Below, in pieces: positions 40,741 to 50,959 of a DNA stretch of 64,000 nt. This DNA is from Buchnera aphidicola (Aphis craccivora). Lineage in GTDB: Bacteria; Pseudomonadota; Gammaproteobacteria; Enterobacterales; Enterobacteriaceae. The stretch is from contig NZ_CP034897.1 of assembly GCF_005082145.1 (NCBI RefSeq), positions 568,743 through 632,742 on the forward strand, written 5' to 3'. The translations under genes were made by a program, and so were the position numbers. Below the pieces are notes generated by a model. The model saw nothing but the letters and a program-made list of their open reading frames with translations, did no database searches and had not been told where the DNA came from. Each line of letters opens with the position of its first letter. The stretch's first letter is position 1.

Positions 40741-42266
40741 TTAATTAATTACATATGAATGTTTTATTATTGGTGCTTTTGTATATGAAAAAATTACACT
40801 ACTTTTTACCCCGTAAGAATGGTGATGTGTTACATCATTTGCATCTATAGAATAAAATTCGGATAAATTAGTAGCAATTATTCTGATAGTACCATCTTCT
40901 AAATGAGTAATCTCATAATAATTTTTTGCACGTACAATTCTAGATTTATTTAATTCTGGATGTTCAGCCATTAATTTTAAGTATGCTTGTTTTAATAATG
41001 CTGGATTTGCATATTGAGAAATAAACTTTTGTTCTATATCATTAGTAATTAATTTTTTAAAACCTTCCATCATACCTTCTTTGGTTGTAGAAGATATTAA
41101 ATGTCCATCAATTAAAAAAACTGCGGAATCAAAATCTATCATAAAATATTTATCGAAATGCTCAGGAATCTCCAATTTTTCATACATATCTTTATAAGTT
41201 ACTTTGCTTTTTGCTTTTGAAAGTGATGGAGATTCATCAAAAACTGTCCAAGTATTTTTGTTATTTTTAAGATGATTAAAATGATTTTTTTCAATGTTTG
41301 TGTTTATTTTTTCTTTAAATACTTGGTTTTCTATTAAATTTTGCTCTTGAACTTCTATATCGAAATTTTCATCTAAATCACTTGGATATCGTATTTTAAA
41401 ATTTTCTTCTTTTGGAATTTCAACATTTAAATCAGGGAAAGAACTTTCATATTCAGGATGTTTAGGATTGTGATTTAATTTGTTGATTACTCTTAATCTT
41501 CCTTGGTCTCTTATTTTCTCTATTAAAGCATGTATAAATAATTTCGAAGACTCAATTGTTTTTTTCAGTTTTTTAACGTATTCAACTAAACTATCAATTT
41601 TTTCATCTACTTTTCTTGTAGATTCATCTTTTGAAGATCCAACAATAAACTCATAACCTGCATCAAAAATTTTTTTAAAGGTAGTACCATTAAATAAATC
41701 TATAGCGGCATTTTTAATCATATTATAAGCTGCAGATATTTTTTCTTTTAATTGATTAATTATATATTCGCTTATATCTTTTAAATTTAATTTTTTAATT
41801 GTTTCTTTAACTAATTCTAATAAAGCATAAAAAGTATTTGGGAAAAAGTCTAAAATAGATTGAATAATTGATTTAAAATCGGTTTCATAAGAGGTTTGAG
41901 AAGGGGATTCAGAAGCAGTTTTTTTTTCAAAGAATTTTCAGTATCTAATTCATTAATTTTATTAGTATTAATTTCATTGTTTTGTTTTTTTTGTTCTATT
42001 ACTTTTTTTTCTACAGCCTCTAGTTGTGACAAATATTTATTATATAATTCTTCTAACTTAATTAAGTTTTTTTCAGTTTCAGAGTAAGAAATTGTAACTT
42101 TACTACCGTTTTTGTTATCTTTATTTTTATTTTTGTTTTCGATATTTTCAATTATTTCTTTACGAATACGTTCAATCTCTTTAGGATCTATTTTAATTTC
42201 TGATTTATTATTGTGTTCTAAATACATTGGATTTAATTTATCAACTAGATTAATATTAGATGACAT
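40741..42266 (-). pseudogene. orphan protein of Buchnera type (yba3/yba4-like), split by a poly(A)9 frameshift
   Basis: I recognise no characterised family. It resembles in place and character the orphan yba genes known from Buchnera, though I cannot say which. ATG 42266 opens 138 codons that end shortly after nine A (T run 41919-41927 on the plus strand). One added A joins SLKKK to TASESPSQTSYETDFKSI and the frame stays open to 40741, giving 508 residues. It has no signal peptide or membrane helix. Residues about 30-115 are charged and coiled-coil-like, 130-270 form further helices, and the last 170 residues (from TYKDMYEKLEIP) are less Lys/Asn-rich, with many conserved-looking aromatic and histidine residues (DVTHHHSYG). 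A secreted or structural role is possible but unproven. Confidence 0.75.
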
Positions 42267-42492
42267 AATTTTTTTTCCTTTTTTAAAACTATTTAAACTA
42301 TAAACTTGTTTAAGTAAAAATATTTTTATTAATCTTTAAAAACATTTTTTAAAAATTAACAAAAAATAAATTTATTTTAATTTAATATTTTTTATTTTTA
42401 ATATACATATAAAAAATAAAAAATTGTTATTTAGTATATTCTAAATCTATTTTTAGAAAAGTCAATTATTAATAATAAAAAATAAAAATATT

Positions 42493-43242
42493 ATGAATAT
42501 ATATTTAATTATAAAAAGTAAAAATACAAGAATACAAAAAATAATTAATGAACACAATATCAATCATGATGAAAACGCTTCTATGGCTTTGATAATAGAT
42601 AAAAATACATTATCATTATATAATCGTTTAAAACCTCATGAAAAAATTATTAAAGTCGATTTTTTATCTAAACAAAATAATTATAGATGTTTGAAATTTA
42701 AAAAAAAAAATGAAGCACTTTATAAAGCATTAGGAATTAAAAATAATTATTTCCCTTCTGTTATAGACGCAACAGCAGGATTCGGAAGAGATGCATTTTT
42801 AATTTCTTTTTGGGGTTGTCATGTTATTATGATTGAGCGACATCCAATAATTGCTGCTTTATTAAAAGATGGTTTACAACGGGCATATAAAAGCGAAAAA
42901 ATTGGAAATTGGTTACAAAAAAGATTACATTTAATGTTTTATGATAGTTTTAAAATGTTTCAAATGCCAATTTTACAACCAGATATTATTTATTTAGATC
43001 CAATGTATCCAATAAATAAAAAAAAAGCATTGCCTAAAAAAAATATGCAACTTTTACGAAATATCATAGAAAATAATAATGATGATGAGAATCTACTAAA
43101 TATTTCTAGAAAAATAGCAAAAAAAAGAATTATTGTCAAAAGACCTTTTTATGCTAAATCTTTATCTAAAGAAAAATTAGAGTTTTCAATAAGTAATAAA
43201 AAAAATCGTTTTGATATATATTTACCTTTTAAATCAAAATAG
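42493..43242 (+). CDS. rsmJ: 16S rRNA (guanine-N2-)-methyltransferase RsmJ
   Basis: Methylates G1516 of 16S rRNA (formerly YhiQ). The protein has 249 residues (E. coli 250). The SAM motif is VIDATAGFGRDAFLISFWGC near residue 91, then ERHPIIAALLKDGL, and the catalytic DPMYP near residue 171 followed by VKRPFYAKSL. It is convergent with pit and divergent from the orphan gene. Confidence 0.95.
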   Translation: MNIYLIIKSKNTRIQKIINEHNINHDENASMALIIDKNTLSLYNRLKPHEKIIKVDFLSKQNNYRCLKFKKKNEALYKALGIKNNYFPSVIDATAGFGRDAFLISFWGCHVIMIERHPIIAALLKDGLQRAYKSEKIGNWLQKRLHLMFYDSFKMFQMPILQPDIIYLDPMYPINKKKALPKKNMQLLRNIIENNNDDENLLNISRKIAKKRIIVKRPFYAKSLSKEKLEFSISNKKNRFDIYLPFKSK

Positions 43243-43273
43243 GAGTACAACTTAATAAAAATGTACTCCTATT
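43238..43273. terminator. bidirectional terminator between rsmJ and pit
   Basis: A 12 bp perfect inverted repeat AATAGGAGTACA (43238-43249) and TGTACTCCTATT (43262-43273), loop of 12, followed by TAAAATTAT. It overlaps the rsmJ stop codon and sits between convergent genes. Confidence 0.75.
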
Positions 43274-43296
43274 TAAAATTATAATTGAGATTTTAT

Positions 43297-44754
43297 TTAT
43301 TGTATTAAAAATAATGCTATCCAATATAAGAAACTAGAAAGTAAAATAGAAATAGGTAAAGTTAATATCCATGCAATAATAATATGTTTTACAGTACTGT
43401 TTTGAATTCGATCTCCATCAGCTAACATTGAACCTGCTACTGATGAAGATAAAATATGTGTTGTAGAAACAGGTATTCCTGTATAACTAGCTATTCCAAT
43501 AGAAAAAGCAGCAGTTGTTTGAGCGGACATAGCCTGTGCATATGTCATTCTTCTTTTTCCTATTTTTTCACCAATAGTTACAACAATACGTTTCCAACCA
43601 AACATTGTACCTATAGATAAAGCAAATGCAATCATTAGTATCATACCAATTGGTGCATATTCTACAGTTTTAAGTATTTCTTTTTTAATTTTATATAAAA
43701 TAATTTTTTCATTTTTATTAATATTAAAATTAGTTATTTGATCAATATTTTCAGAAATACAAAGTAAAAAATGACGTAATTGGAATCGTTGCTTTATATT
43801 TAATGTTTTATAATTATATACATTATGTAATAAAATTTGAGTTTTTTTTGCATTCTTCATTATATTAGAATAATTGAAGTATAATTTTTTATTATTATCG
43901 TTTTTTTTAATGTTTTTTAAAAAATTATCTGAATAATATTTTTGTAAATAATTAATTGATTTTTTTGTATAAATAATTTCCTTTTTAGAAGCATTTAGAT
44001 TTACTAAAAAGTTAGCTGGAACAATACTAATTAAAACAAGCATGATAAGTCCAATTCCTTTTTGTCCATCATTTGCTCCGTGTGCGTAACTAACTCCTAT
44101 AGACGATAAAATCAATGCTATTCTAATTGAAAGTGGAGGGCTTTTTTTTCCTTTATTTTTTTCACGTTCTAACGGGTTCATATGAATTTGATTGAATTTT
44201 TTATATTTATTTGTAATATACCGCAACAAAAACATTAAAATTCCAGAAATTATTAATCCTATAATAGGAGATAAAATTAACGATATAAAAACGTTTAAAA
44301 TTTTAGGTATATTTAATGCATTTACTAAAGAAGAACCTGTGGTAATTGCATTAGTTAAACCAATCCCAATAATTGCGCCGATAAGAGAATGTGAACTAGA
44401 TGCAGGTAAAGAAAAATACCAAGTAGATAAATTCCATAAAATAGCAGCAAGTAAAATAGAAAAAACCATCGCAAGTGCATGTTGAGAATTACTATTTAAT
44501 AGTAAATCGTTAGGTAATAAATGAACAATAGCATATGCTACTGTTAAACCCCCAAGTAAAACACCTAAAAAATTAAATATACCAGATATTAAAACCGCAA
44601 TATTTGCAGACATAGCTCTAGTATAAATTAAAGTAGAAACAGCGTTTGCTGTATCATGAAAACCATTAATAGCTTCATAAAATAAAACAAAAAATAAAGC
44701 TAAAAAAATAAATAAACTATGATTCAAGTCAGAATAAGAAAATAAATATAGCAT
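43297..44754 (-). CDS. pitA: low-affinity inorganic phosphate transporter (Pit family)
   Basis: Proton-coupled phosphate (metal-phosphate) uptake across the inner membrane. The protein has 485 residues (E. coli PitA 499). The duplicated PHO4 signatures are present: GFHDTANAVSTLIYTRAMSA near residue 31 and SYAHGANDGQKGIGLIMLV near 222, with about ten membrane segments and a lysine-rich central loop (about residues 255-350). It is the only phosphate transporter seen in the window. Confidence 0.95.
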   Translation of the reverse strand: MLYLFSYSDLNHSLFIFLALFFVLFYEAINGFHDTANAVSTLIYTRAMSANIAVLISGIFNFLGVLLGGLTVAYAIVHLLPNDLLLNSNSQHALAMVFSILLAAILWNLSTWYFSLPASSSHSLIGAIIGIGLTNAITTGSSLVNALNIPKILNVFISLILSPIIGLIISGILMFLLRYITNKYKKFNQIHMNPLEREKNKGKKSPPLSIRIALILSSIGVSYAHGANDGQKGIGLIMLVLISIVPANFLVNLNASKKEIIYTKKSINYLQKYYSDNFLKNIKKNDNNKKLYFNYSNIMKNAKKTQILLHNVYNYKTLNIKQRFQLRHFLLCISENIDQITNFNINKNEKIILYKIKKEILKTVEYAPIGMILMIAFALSIGTMFGWKRIVVTIGEKIGKRRMTYAQAMSAQTTAAFSIGIASYTGIPVSTTHILSSSVAGSMLADGDRIQNSTVKHIIIAWILTLPISILLSSFLYWIALFLIQ

Positions 44755-44856
44755 AATATTTTAGCCATTTTGATGAATTGAACTAAGTTTATTATCCTTG
44801 AGAAACTACCTTTTAGGAAAGTAAAATATAATAATTTTTTTTAAAAAATATTTTAT

Positions 44857-46062
44857 TTAATTAAGTTGTTTTAATTTTACAGACAAAAATATTCCATAAA
44901 TCAAAACAATTGTCATAAAAATTGAAATTCCAAACCATTTCGAATACAACCAAAAAAACCCACCAAATGTTCCAAATACACTAGAACCTGAATAATAAAA
45001 AAATAAATATAAAGAAGTAGCTTGTACTTTTGAAAACTTTGCATATGAACTAACCCAGCTACTGGCAATTGAATGAGATGCAAAAAATCCTCCTGAAAAA
45101 ATTATCAATCCTAAAATAATCATGATAATGTGGTTAAACTGGGTAATAATTAAACCTAAAATCATTAATAATAATGATATTATTAATATGTTTCCTTTAT
45201 TATATTTGCTCGTTAAAATTCCAGCTTTAGGAGAACTATAAACTCCAGTTAAATATATAATAGACAATAATCCTATGCTTGAGGAACTAAATAAAAATGG
45301 TTTTAATATTAATCGATATCCAATATAGTTAAAGATAGTAACAAAGCTTCCCATTAATAAAAAACCTATCATATAAAGAATAAATAGTATTGGGTTTTTT
45401 AAATGTGAATAAAAATTATTTAAAAATTTTTTATAATTAATTGGAATTGGATAAAAATTTTTTGAAGGGGGTAAAAGATATATAAATAAAAAAGATGATA
45501 TTAAAGAAAAACAACCAGTGATAAATAATGCAGTATTCCATGAAAAATATTCTGCTACAATACTACTAAGGATTCTTCCAAAACATCCGCCTACAGTATT
45601 TCCACTAATATATAATCCAATACAAAATGATAGTGAATGAAAATGAATTTCTTCCACTATATATGTCATTCCAATTGCAACAACTCCACTTAAAGATAAT
45701 CCTATCAAAGCACGAAGAAAAATTATAATTTTCCAATGCTCTACAATAGAACACAAAATTGTTAAAATTGATGCAATTAATAAAGATGTAGACATAATTA
45801 ATTTTCGACCAATGACATCTGATAAAATTCCCGTAAACAATGTTCCTACAGCCATAGTTGCAGTTGTGGCAGATAAAGATAAACTACTTTCAGTTGCAGT
45901 TAAAAAAAATTGTTTTGAAAATATTGGTAAAATTGATTGCACGCAATATAAAATAGAAAAACTAGAAAATCCTCCTAAAAAAAGAGATAAAATAATTTGA
46001 TTAAATTCTTTTGTATTCTTCTTAATATATGTTTTTTTTTCAGTAATACTTTGATTTTTCAA
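44857..46062 (-). CDS. ynfM: major facilitator superfamily transporter, YnfM-like
   Basis: Inner-membrane MFS permease of unknown substrate. The protein has 401 residues (E. coli YnfM 417) with about 12 membrane helices. The MFS signature between helices 2 and 3 is GILSDVIGRKLIM near residue 78; GSFVTIFNYIGYRL and the helix GGFFASHSIASSWVSSYAK resemble YnfM. One of the few general carriers in such genomes, so it may move amino acids or other metabolites between symbiont and host cell; this is inference. Confidence 0.85.
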   Translation of the reverse strand: MKNQSITEKKTYIKKNTKEFNQIILSLFLGGFSSFSILYCVQSILPIFSKQFFLTATESSLSLSATTATMAVGTLFTGILSDVIGRKLIMSTSLLIASILTILCSIVEHWKIIIFLRALIGLSLSGVVAIGMTYIVEEIHFHSLSFCIGLYISGNTVGGCFGRILSSIVAEYFSWNTALFITGCFSLISSFLFIYLLPPSKNFYPIPINYKKFLNNFYSHLKNPILFILYMIGFLLMGSFVTIFNYIGYRLILKPFLFSSSSIGLLSIIYLTGVYSSPKAGILTSKYNKGNILIISLLLMILGLIITQFNHIIMIILGLIIFSGGFFASHSIASSWVSSYAKFSKVQATSLYLFFYYSGSSVFGTFGGFFWLYSKWFGISIFMTIVLIYGIFLSVKLKQLN

Positions 46063-46091
46063 AACTCTTAAAAACTCCTATAATTAATATT

Positions 46092-46946
46092 TTATATGTA
46101 TATATAACCTTCATAAATATGTTTTGCTGGTCCTGTCATATATAAAGAATTTCCAAAACCTTTCCATTCAATGAACAAATTTCCACCTAATAACTCAACT
46201 TTTACATTATTAGAAAGAAGATTCTTTGCAACACCTACTGCAACTGCAGCACATGCACCGCTTCCGCAAGCTTTTGTTTCTCCTTCATTGCGTTCATGAA
46301 CTCTTAATTTAATATGATCTTTTTTTAAAATTTGCATAAAACCTACATTTATCCCATTAGGAAAAATAAATTTTTTTTCTATTATTTCACTAATAGCTTT
46401 TACAGGTGCATATTTTATAGATTGCACTTGAATAACACAGTGAGGGTTACCAATTGAAACTAAACTACATAATAAGTTGTTATTAATAATTTTTACTGAA
46501 AAATTATGATTTTTTAATTTTTCAGAATTTATTATTGAGTTTAATTTAAAGATAGGTTCGTTCATATTTATTTCAATTATGTCTTTAGAAATAAAATTAA
46601 TAATTATATTTTTTTTATTAGTGCTAAGATTTATTCTCTTTTTATTAGTTAAACCTTTTAATATTAAAAATAATCCAACACATCTAGCGCCGTTTCCACA
46701 TTGTTCGACTTCATTTCCATTTGAATTAAAAATACGATAATGAAAATCAAATTTAGAATTATATGATTTTTCGATAAGTAATAATTGATCGAATCCTATT
46801 CCTGTATTTCGATTTGATAATTCTTTTATTTTTAATGAAGATACAACAAAATCTTGTGTAATTGATTCAATAACCATAAAATCATTACCTAAACCATGCA
46901 TTTTAGAAAAATTAATTTTTTTTCTGTTGTTAATGTTTAAGTGCAT
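46092..46946 (-). CDS. dapF: diaminopimelate epimerase
   Basis: Converts LL- to meso-diaminopimelate for lysine and peptidoglycan. The protein has 284 residues (E. coli 274), with about 10 extra N-terminal residues before [15 protein letters not shown]. Both catalytic cysteines are present: CGNGARC near residue 82 and ACGSGAC near 228. It is divergent from cyaY, as in E. coli where cyaY and dapF are neighbours. Lysine is an essential amino acid for the aphid host. Confidence 0.97.
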   Translation of the reverse strand: MHLNINNRKKINFSKMHGLGNDFMVIESITQDFVVSSLKIKELSNRNTGIGFDQLLLIEKSYNSKFDFHYRIFNSNGNEVEQCGNGARCVGLFLILKGLTNKKRINLSTNKKNIIINFISKDIIEINMNEPIFKLNSIINSEKLKNHNFSVKIINNNLLCSLVSIGNPHCVIQVQSIKYAPVKAISEIIEKKFIFPNGINVGFMQILKKDHIKLRVHERNEGETKACGSGACAAVAVGVAKNLLSNNVKVELLGGNLFIEWKGFGNSLYMTGPAKHIYEGYIYI

Positions 46947-47056
46947 TTAAAATCCCAAATAGTTTGTAATTTTATATAAAAGTTTTTAAGTTAAATAAAA
47001 TTATACAGATTTTATTTATTTGTAAAAATTAATTAAATAAATTTTAGGAAATATTC

Positions 47057-47404
47057 ATGAAAAATAAAATAATTTCTAACCAAAAAAATAATTTTTATAA
47101 ACTAGTAAATGAATTATTTCTTAAAATTGAAGATAATTTAAATTTATATATTGATAAAATTGATTTTGATTATGAAATACAAGATTATATGATCACTATT
47201 ACTTTTTCAAACAAAAGCGTGATTATAATTAACAAACAAGAATTCTTACAGCAAATTTGGTTGGCTACAAAATTAAATGCATATCATTTTAACTATCATG
47301 TAAATAAATGGGTTTGCAATCGTAGTAATAAAAGTTTTTGGGAAATATTCCAAAAATCTTTTTCTATGCAATCTAATACAAGTTTAAAGTTTGATAATAT
47401 TTAA
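47057..47404 (+). CDS. cyaY: frataxin homologue CyaY
   Basis: Iron-binding regulator of IscS-driven Fe/S assembly. The protein has 115 residues (E. coli 106). The acidic first helix ([22 protein letters not shown]) has fewer acidic residues than E. coli, while the beta-sheet region [26 protein letters not shown] and the frataxin WVCNRS strand are recognisable. Neighbours hemC and dapF match E. coli order with cyaA lost. Confidence 0.9.
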   Translation: MKNKIISNQKNNFYKLVNELFLKIEDNLNLYIDKIDFDYEIQDYMITITFSNKSVIIINKQEFLQQIWLATKLNAYHFNYHVNKWVCNRSNKSFWEIFQKSFSMQSNTSLKFDNI

Positions 47405-47485
47405 AAATTTTTAAATATATCATCAATAATTACATATTTTATTATGATTTTATAATGATTTTTGAAAAAATATTTTATACTAAAT

Positions 47486-48427
47486 ATGAATAGTAATATG
47501 AAAAAAAAAATATTAAGAATTGCTACTAGAAAAAGTCCTTTAGCTTTAAAACAAACTAAATATGTTGAAAAAAAAATATTATCTTTATATCCTGATCTAA
47601 ATATACAATTAGTACCTATAGTTACACATGGAGATAATATTTTAAATAAATCACTTTCTAAAATTGGAGGAAAAGGACTTTTTATAAAAGAATTAGAATT
47701 TGCTCTACTTGAAAATAGAGCGGATATTGCAATACATTCAATGAAAGATCTTCCTGTGCATATTACTAAAGAGTTATGTTTAGTTAGTATATGTAAAAGA
47801 GGGAATCCATTGGACTCATTAATTTCTAATCATTATAAATCTATCAATCAATTACCTAAGGGAGCAGTAGTTGGAACATCAAGTTTAAGAAGACAGTGTC
47901 AATTAATAACTTATCGACCAGATTTAATTGTTTCTCCTTTAAGAGGAAATATAGAAACAAGAATAGCTAAGTTAGATCAGGGTAAATATGATGCAATAAT
48001 TTTGGCAGCCGAGGGATTGAATAGGTTAAGTCTAAAACATCGGATTACTCAAATTATACCTGCTGAATTATCACTTCCTTCGTGTGGACAGGGCGCTATT
48101 GGAATACAATCCAGGTTACACGATAAAAAAATATTATTTTTTTTATCACGTTTAAATCATATTAATACTTTTATTGAAATAAGTACAGAACGTGCATTTT
48201 GCAAAAATTTAGAAGCAGGATGCCAAATTCCAATTGGAAGTTATGCAGTTCTTAAAAAAAATAAAATTTGGCTTAGAGGTTTGGTTGGTTCGCCTGATGG
48301 AGCAGTTATATTAAAAGGAGAAAGAACAGGATGGTATGATACTGCAGAAGAAATGGCATACTCTTTAGCCAATGAATTGCTTGATAATGGCGCTCGAAAA
48401 ATTCTTGATGATATTTATACTAAATAA
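47486..48427 (+). CDS. hemC: porphobilinogen deaminase (hydroxymethylbilane synthase)
   Basis: Polymerises four porphobilinogens in heme synthesis. I take ATG 47486 or 47498 as start (about 310-314 residues; E. coli 313); an alternative TTG further upstream at 47462 adds unmatched residues. The [17 protein letters not shown] start, [39 protein letters not shown] and the dipyrromethane cofactor Cys in [11 protein letters not shown] are intact. A run of 10 A follows ATG 47498 in frame. Confidence 0.95.
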   Translation: MNSNMKKKILRIATRKSPLALKQTKYVEKKILSLYPDLNIQLVPIVTHGDNILNKSLSKIGGKGLFIKELEFALLENRADIAIHSMKDLPVHITKELCLVSICKRGNPLDSLISNHYKSINQLPKGAVVGTSSLRRQCQLITYRPDLIVSPLRGNIETRIAKLDQGKYDAIILAAEGLNRLSLKHRITQIIPAELSLPSCGQGAIGIQSRLHDKKILFFLSRLNHINTFIEISTERAFCKNLEAGCQIPIGSYAVLKKNKIWLRGLVGSPDGAVILKGERTGWYDTAEEMAYSLANELLDNGARKILDDIYTK

Positions 48428-48438
48428 TTGAATTAAAA

Positions 48439-49187
48439 ATGAAAATATTAGTGATGCGACCTTCTCCTGAAGGCGAAAAATTAGTAAATATACTAAATGA
48501 TATAGGAATTTTATCTTGGCATTTTTCTTTGTTTGATTTTTTACCTAGTACAAGTTCAATTAGTTTATCAAAAAAAATTTATAAATTATATATATCAGAT
48601 ATAATTCTTATTTTTTCTAAAAAATCTGTTTATTATACAAATTTATATCTAAATCAAAATAATTTGCATTGGCCTATTATTCCAGATTATTACACAATTG
48701 GTAAAGGTACAGCAATATTTCTTAAAAAATATGTTAAAAAAAAATTTTATTTCCAGAAAATGAAGAAAATAGTGAAGCTTTATTAAAGCTTTTACATAAA
48801 AAAGATATTAGTAAATCTAAAATAATTTTATTAAAAGGAGAAAATGGCAGGAAATTAGTAGAAAAAAACTTAAGAAAAAATAATTTTAATATATCTATTA
48901 TAGAATGTTATAAAAAAATTTTTAAAAACATAAATAATCATTCAGAAATAAAAAAATGGCGTTCTTATGGAATAAATACGTTAATAGTAACTAGTGGTGA
49001 AATTTTAAATAGATTAAATGAAACAATTGATATTTTAAACAAAAATGAATGGTTATTTAAATGTAAAATATTTGTCGTAGGGAAACGATTAAGTCAAATA
49101 GCTAAAAAAATAGGATGGAAGGATATTATTATATCTAATTATGCTGATAATAAAAATTTACTAAAAATTGTTAAAAAATATAATTAA
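48439..49187 (+). pseudogene. hemD: uroporphyrinogen-III synthase, split by a poly(A)9 frameshift
   Basis: Closes and inverts the ring of hydroxymethylbilane. The frame from ATG 48439 (MKILVMRPSPEGEKL) reaches nine A at 48736-48744, then runs into unrelated sequence and stops at 48784. One added A gives KKKILFPENEENSEALLKL, which aligns with E. coli QKILYPQDREISEVLLQL, and continues through KIILLKGENGRKLV and TLIVTSGEIL to 49187. The corrected protein is 249 residues (E. coli 246). It starts 11 bp after hemC; hemX and hemY are not present. The conserved second half suggests a gene still in use. Confidence 0.9.
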
Positions 49188-49194
49188 ATTTTAT

Positions 49195-49268
49195 TCGGCG
49201 AAAGAGGATTTGAACCTCTGACCTACTGGTCCCAAACCAGTTGCGCTACCAAGCTGCGCTATTCGCCG
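49195..49268 (-). tRNA. proM: tRNA-Pro (anticodon UGG)
   Basis: 74 nt on the minus strand: acceptor CGGCGAA/TTCGCCG, D arm GCGCAGCTTGGTAGCGC, anticodon TGG in TTTGGGA, T arm AGAGGTTCAAATCCTCT. Near-identical to E. coli ProM. CCA is not encoded. Confidence 0.97.
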
Positions 49269-49279
49269 TTTTAAGTGTT

Positions 49280-49356
49280 TGGGGTGGCTAATGGGACTTG
49301 AACCCATGACCACTGGAATCACAATCCAGCACTCTACCAACTGAGCTATAGCCACC
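49280..49356 (-). tRNA. hisR: tRNA-His (anticodon GUG)
   Basis: 77 nt including the extra 5' G(-1) paired with C73, acceptor GGTGGCTA/TAGCCACC, anticodon GTG in TTGTGAT, and an encoded CCA at the 3' end (plus-strand TGG at 49280-49282). Confidence 0.97.
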
Positions 49357-49384
49357 AAAATAAAATGATTTTTATCTTAATAAG

Positions 49385-49458
49385 TGCGCTCGACAGGATT
49401 TGAACCTGGTACCTCTATCTCCGGAAGATAGTGCTCTATCCAAATGAGCTACGAGCGC
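49385..49458 (-). tRNA. argX: tRNA-Arg (anticodon CCG)
   Basis: 74 nt, acceptor GCGCTCG/CGAGCGC, anticodon CCG in TTCCGGA, T arm CAGGTTCAAATCCTG. It is the first gene of the argX-hisR-(leuT)-proM cluster of E. coli; leuT is missing here. CCA is not encoded. Confidence 0.97.
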
Positions 49459-49580
49459 ATTTATAAGATATGGATTAAATTTTATGATTAATCATTGTTA
49501 TTGTCCAGCTTTTTTTATAAAAAATTTTAAGATTAAAAAATTATTTTTTAAATTATATTAGTATTATTAATATTAATATT

Positions 49581-50840
49581 CTAAGAACGTTTCATCATAT
49601 CAAAAAATTCGTCATTAGTTTTAGTCATAGACAATTTATTTAATAAGAACTCCATTGCGTCTATTTCACTCATAGGATGAATAATTTTTCTTAGTATCCA
49701 CATTTTTTGAAGCTCATCTGGCAAGGTTAATAATTCTTCTTTTCTAGTTCCAGATCTATTATAATCAATAGCTGGAAAAACACGTTTTTCTGCTATTTTT
49801 CTAGATAACGGCAACTCCATATTACCTGTACCCTTAAATTCTTCGTAAATTACTTCATCCATTTTTGACCCTGTATCAACTAATGCAGTTGCAATTATTG
49901 TTAAACTACCACCTTCTTCAACATTTCGAGCAGCACCAAAAAATCGTTTTGGTCTATGTAATGCATTGGCATCAACTCCTCCTGTTAATACTTTTCCTGA
50001 AGCTGGCACAACAGTATTATAAGCACGTGCTAAACGAGTAATGGAATCAAGTAATATAATGACATCTTTTTTGTGCTCAACTAATCTTTTAGCTTTTTCA
50101 ATAACCATTTCTGCTACTTGTACATGTCTTGATGCAGGTTCATCAAAAGTAGAAGCAACAACTTCACCTTTAACTAATCGTTGCATTTCCGTAACTTCTT
50201 CTGGTCGCTCATCAATTAACAAAACCATTAAAACACAATCTGGATGATTATAAGCTATACTTTGTGCTATGTTTTGTAGTAATATTGTTTTCCCTGCTTT
50301 TGGGGGTGCTACAATTAAACCTCTTTGACCTCTTCCTATAGGTGAAGCTAAATCTAATACTCTTGCAGTTAGGTCTTCTGTTGAACCGTTTCCTCTTTCC
50401 ATTCTTAGTCGAGAATTAGCATGTAAAGGTGTTAAATTTTCAAACAAAATTTTACTTCTTGCATTTTCAGGTTTATCATAATTAACTTCATTAACTTTTA
50501 ATAAAGCAAAATATCTTTCTCCTTCTTTAGGTGGTCTTATTTTTCCTGAAATAGTATCACCAGTTCTTAAATTAAATCTGCGAATTTGACTAGGTGAAAC
50601 ATATATATCATCAGGACCAGCTAAATAAGAGCTATCAGAAGAACGAAGAAATCCAAATCCATCTTGTAATATTTCTAAAACTCCATCTCCAAATATATCT
50701 TCTCCACTTTTTGCGTGTTGTTTTAAAATGGCAAAAATAATATCTTGTTTACGCATACGCGCTAAATTTTCCAACCCCATTTTTTCACCAAGAATAATTA
50801 ATTCGGAAACTGGCATATTTTTAAGTGCGGTAAGATTCAT
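49581..50840 (-). CDS. rho: transcription termination factor Rho
   Basis: Hexameric RNA helicase that ends transcription. The protein has 419 residues, exactly the E. coli length, and is among the best conserved in the window. N-terminal [18 protein letters not shown], the cold-shock RNA-binding fold with DGFGFLRS, Walker [17 protein letters not shown] near residue 178, Walker [17 protein letters not shown] near 260 and the Q/R loop [20 protein letters not shown] are all present. It lies between the tRNA cluster and trxA as in E. coli. Confidence 0.98.
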   Translation of the reverse strand: MNLTALKNMPVSELIILGEKMGLENLARMRKQDIIFAILKQHAKSGEDIFGDGVLEILQDGFGFLRSSDSSYLAGPDDIYVSPSQIRRFNLRTGDTISGKIRPPKEGERYFALLKVNEVNYDKPENARSKILFENLTPLHANSRLRMERGNGSTEDLTARVLDLASPIGRGQRGLIVAPPKAGKTILLQNIAQSIAYNHPDCVLMVLLIDERPEEVTEMQRLVKGEVVASTFDEPASRHVQVAEMVIEKAKRLVEHKKDVIILLDSITRLARAYNTVVPASGKVLTGGVDANALHRPKRFFGAARNVEEGGSLTIIATALVDTGSKMDEVIYEEFKGTGNMELPLSRKIAEKRVFPAIDYNRSGTRKEELLTLPDELQKMWILRKIIHPMSEIDAMEFLLNKLSMTKTNDEFFDMMKRS

Positions 50841-50959
50841 AATGGTGGGTTCTTAGTAAAATCGGGGTAAATCTTGAAATGATAATTTTGACATAGTATT
50901 TATTTTTTTATTAATAAATTTTTTAAAAAATTTAATTATTAAATTAAAAATTAGTAAAT

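Noticed and set aside
40741..41721. A separate 326-codon gene starting at ATG 41721
   Set aside because: The same frame is open further upstream to the poly(A)9 run and joins the 138-codon frame there; there is no ribosome binding site at 41721. Treated as one split gene.
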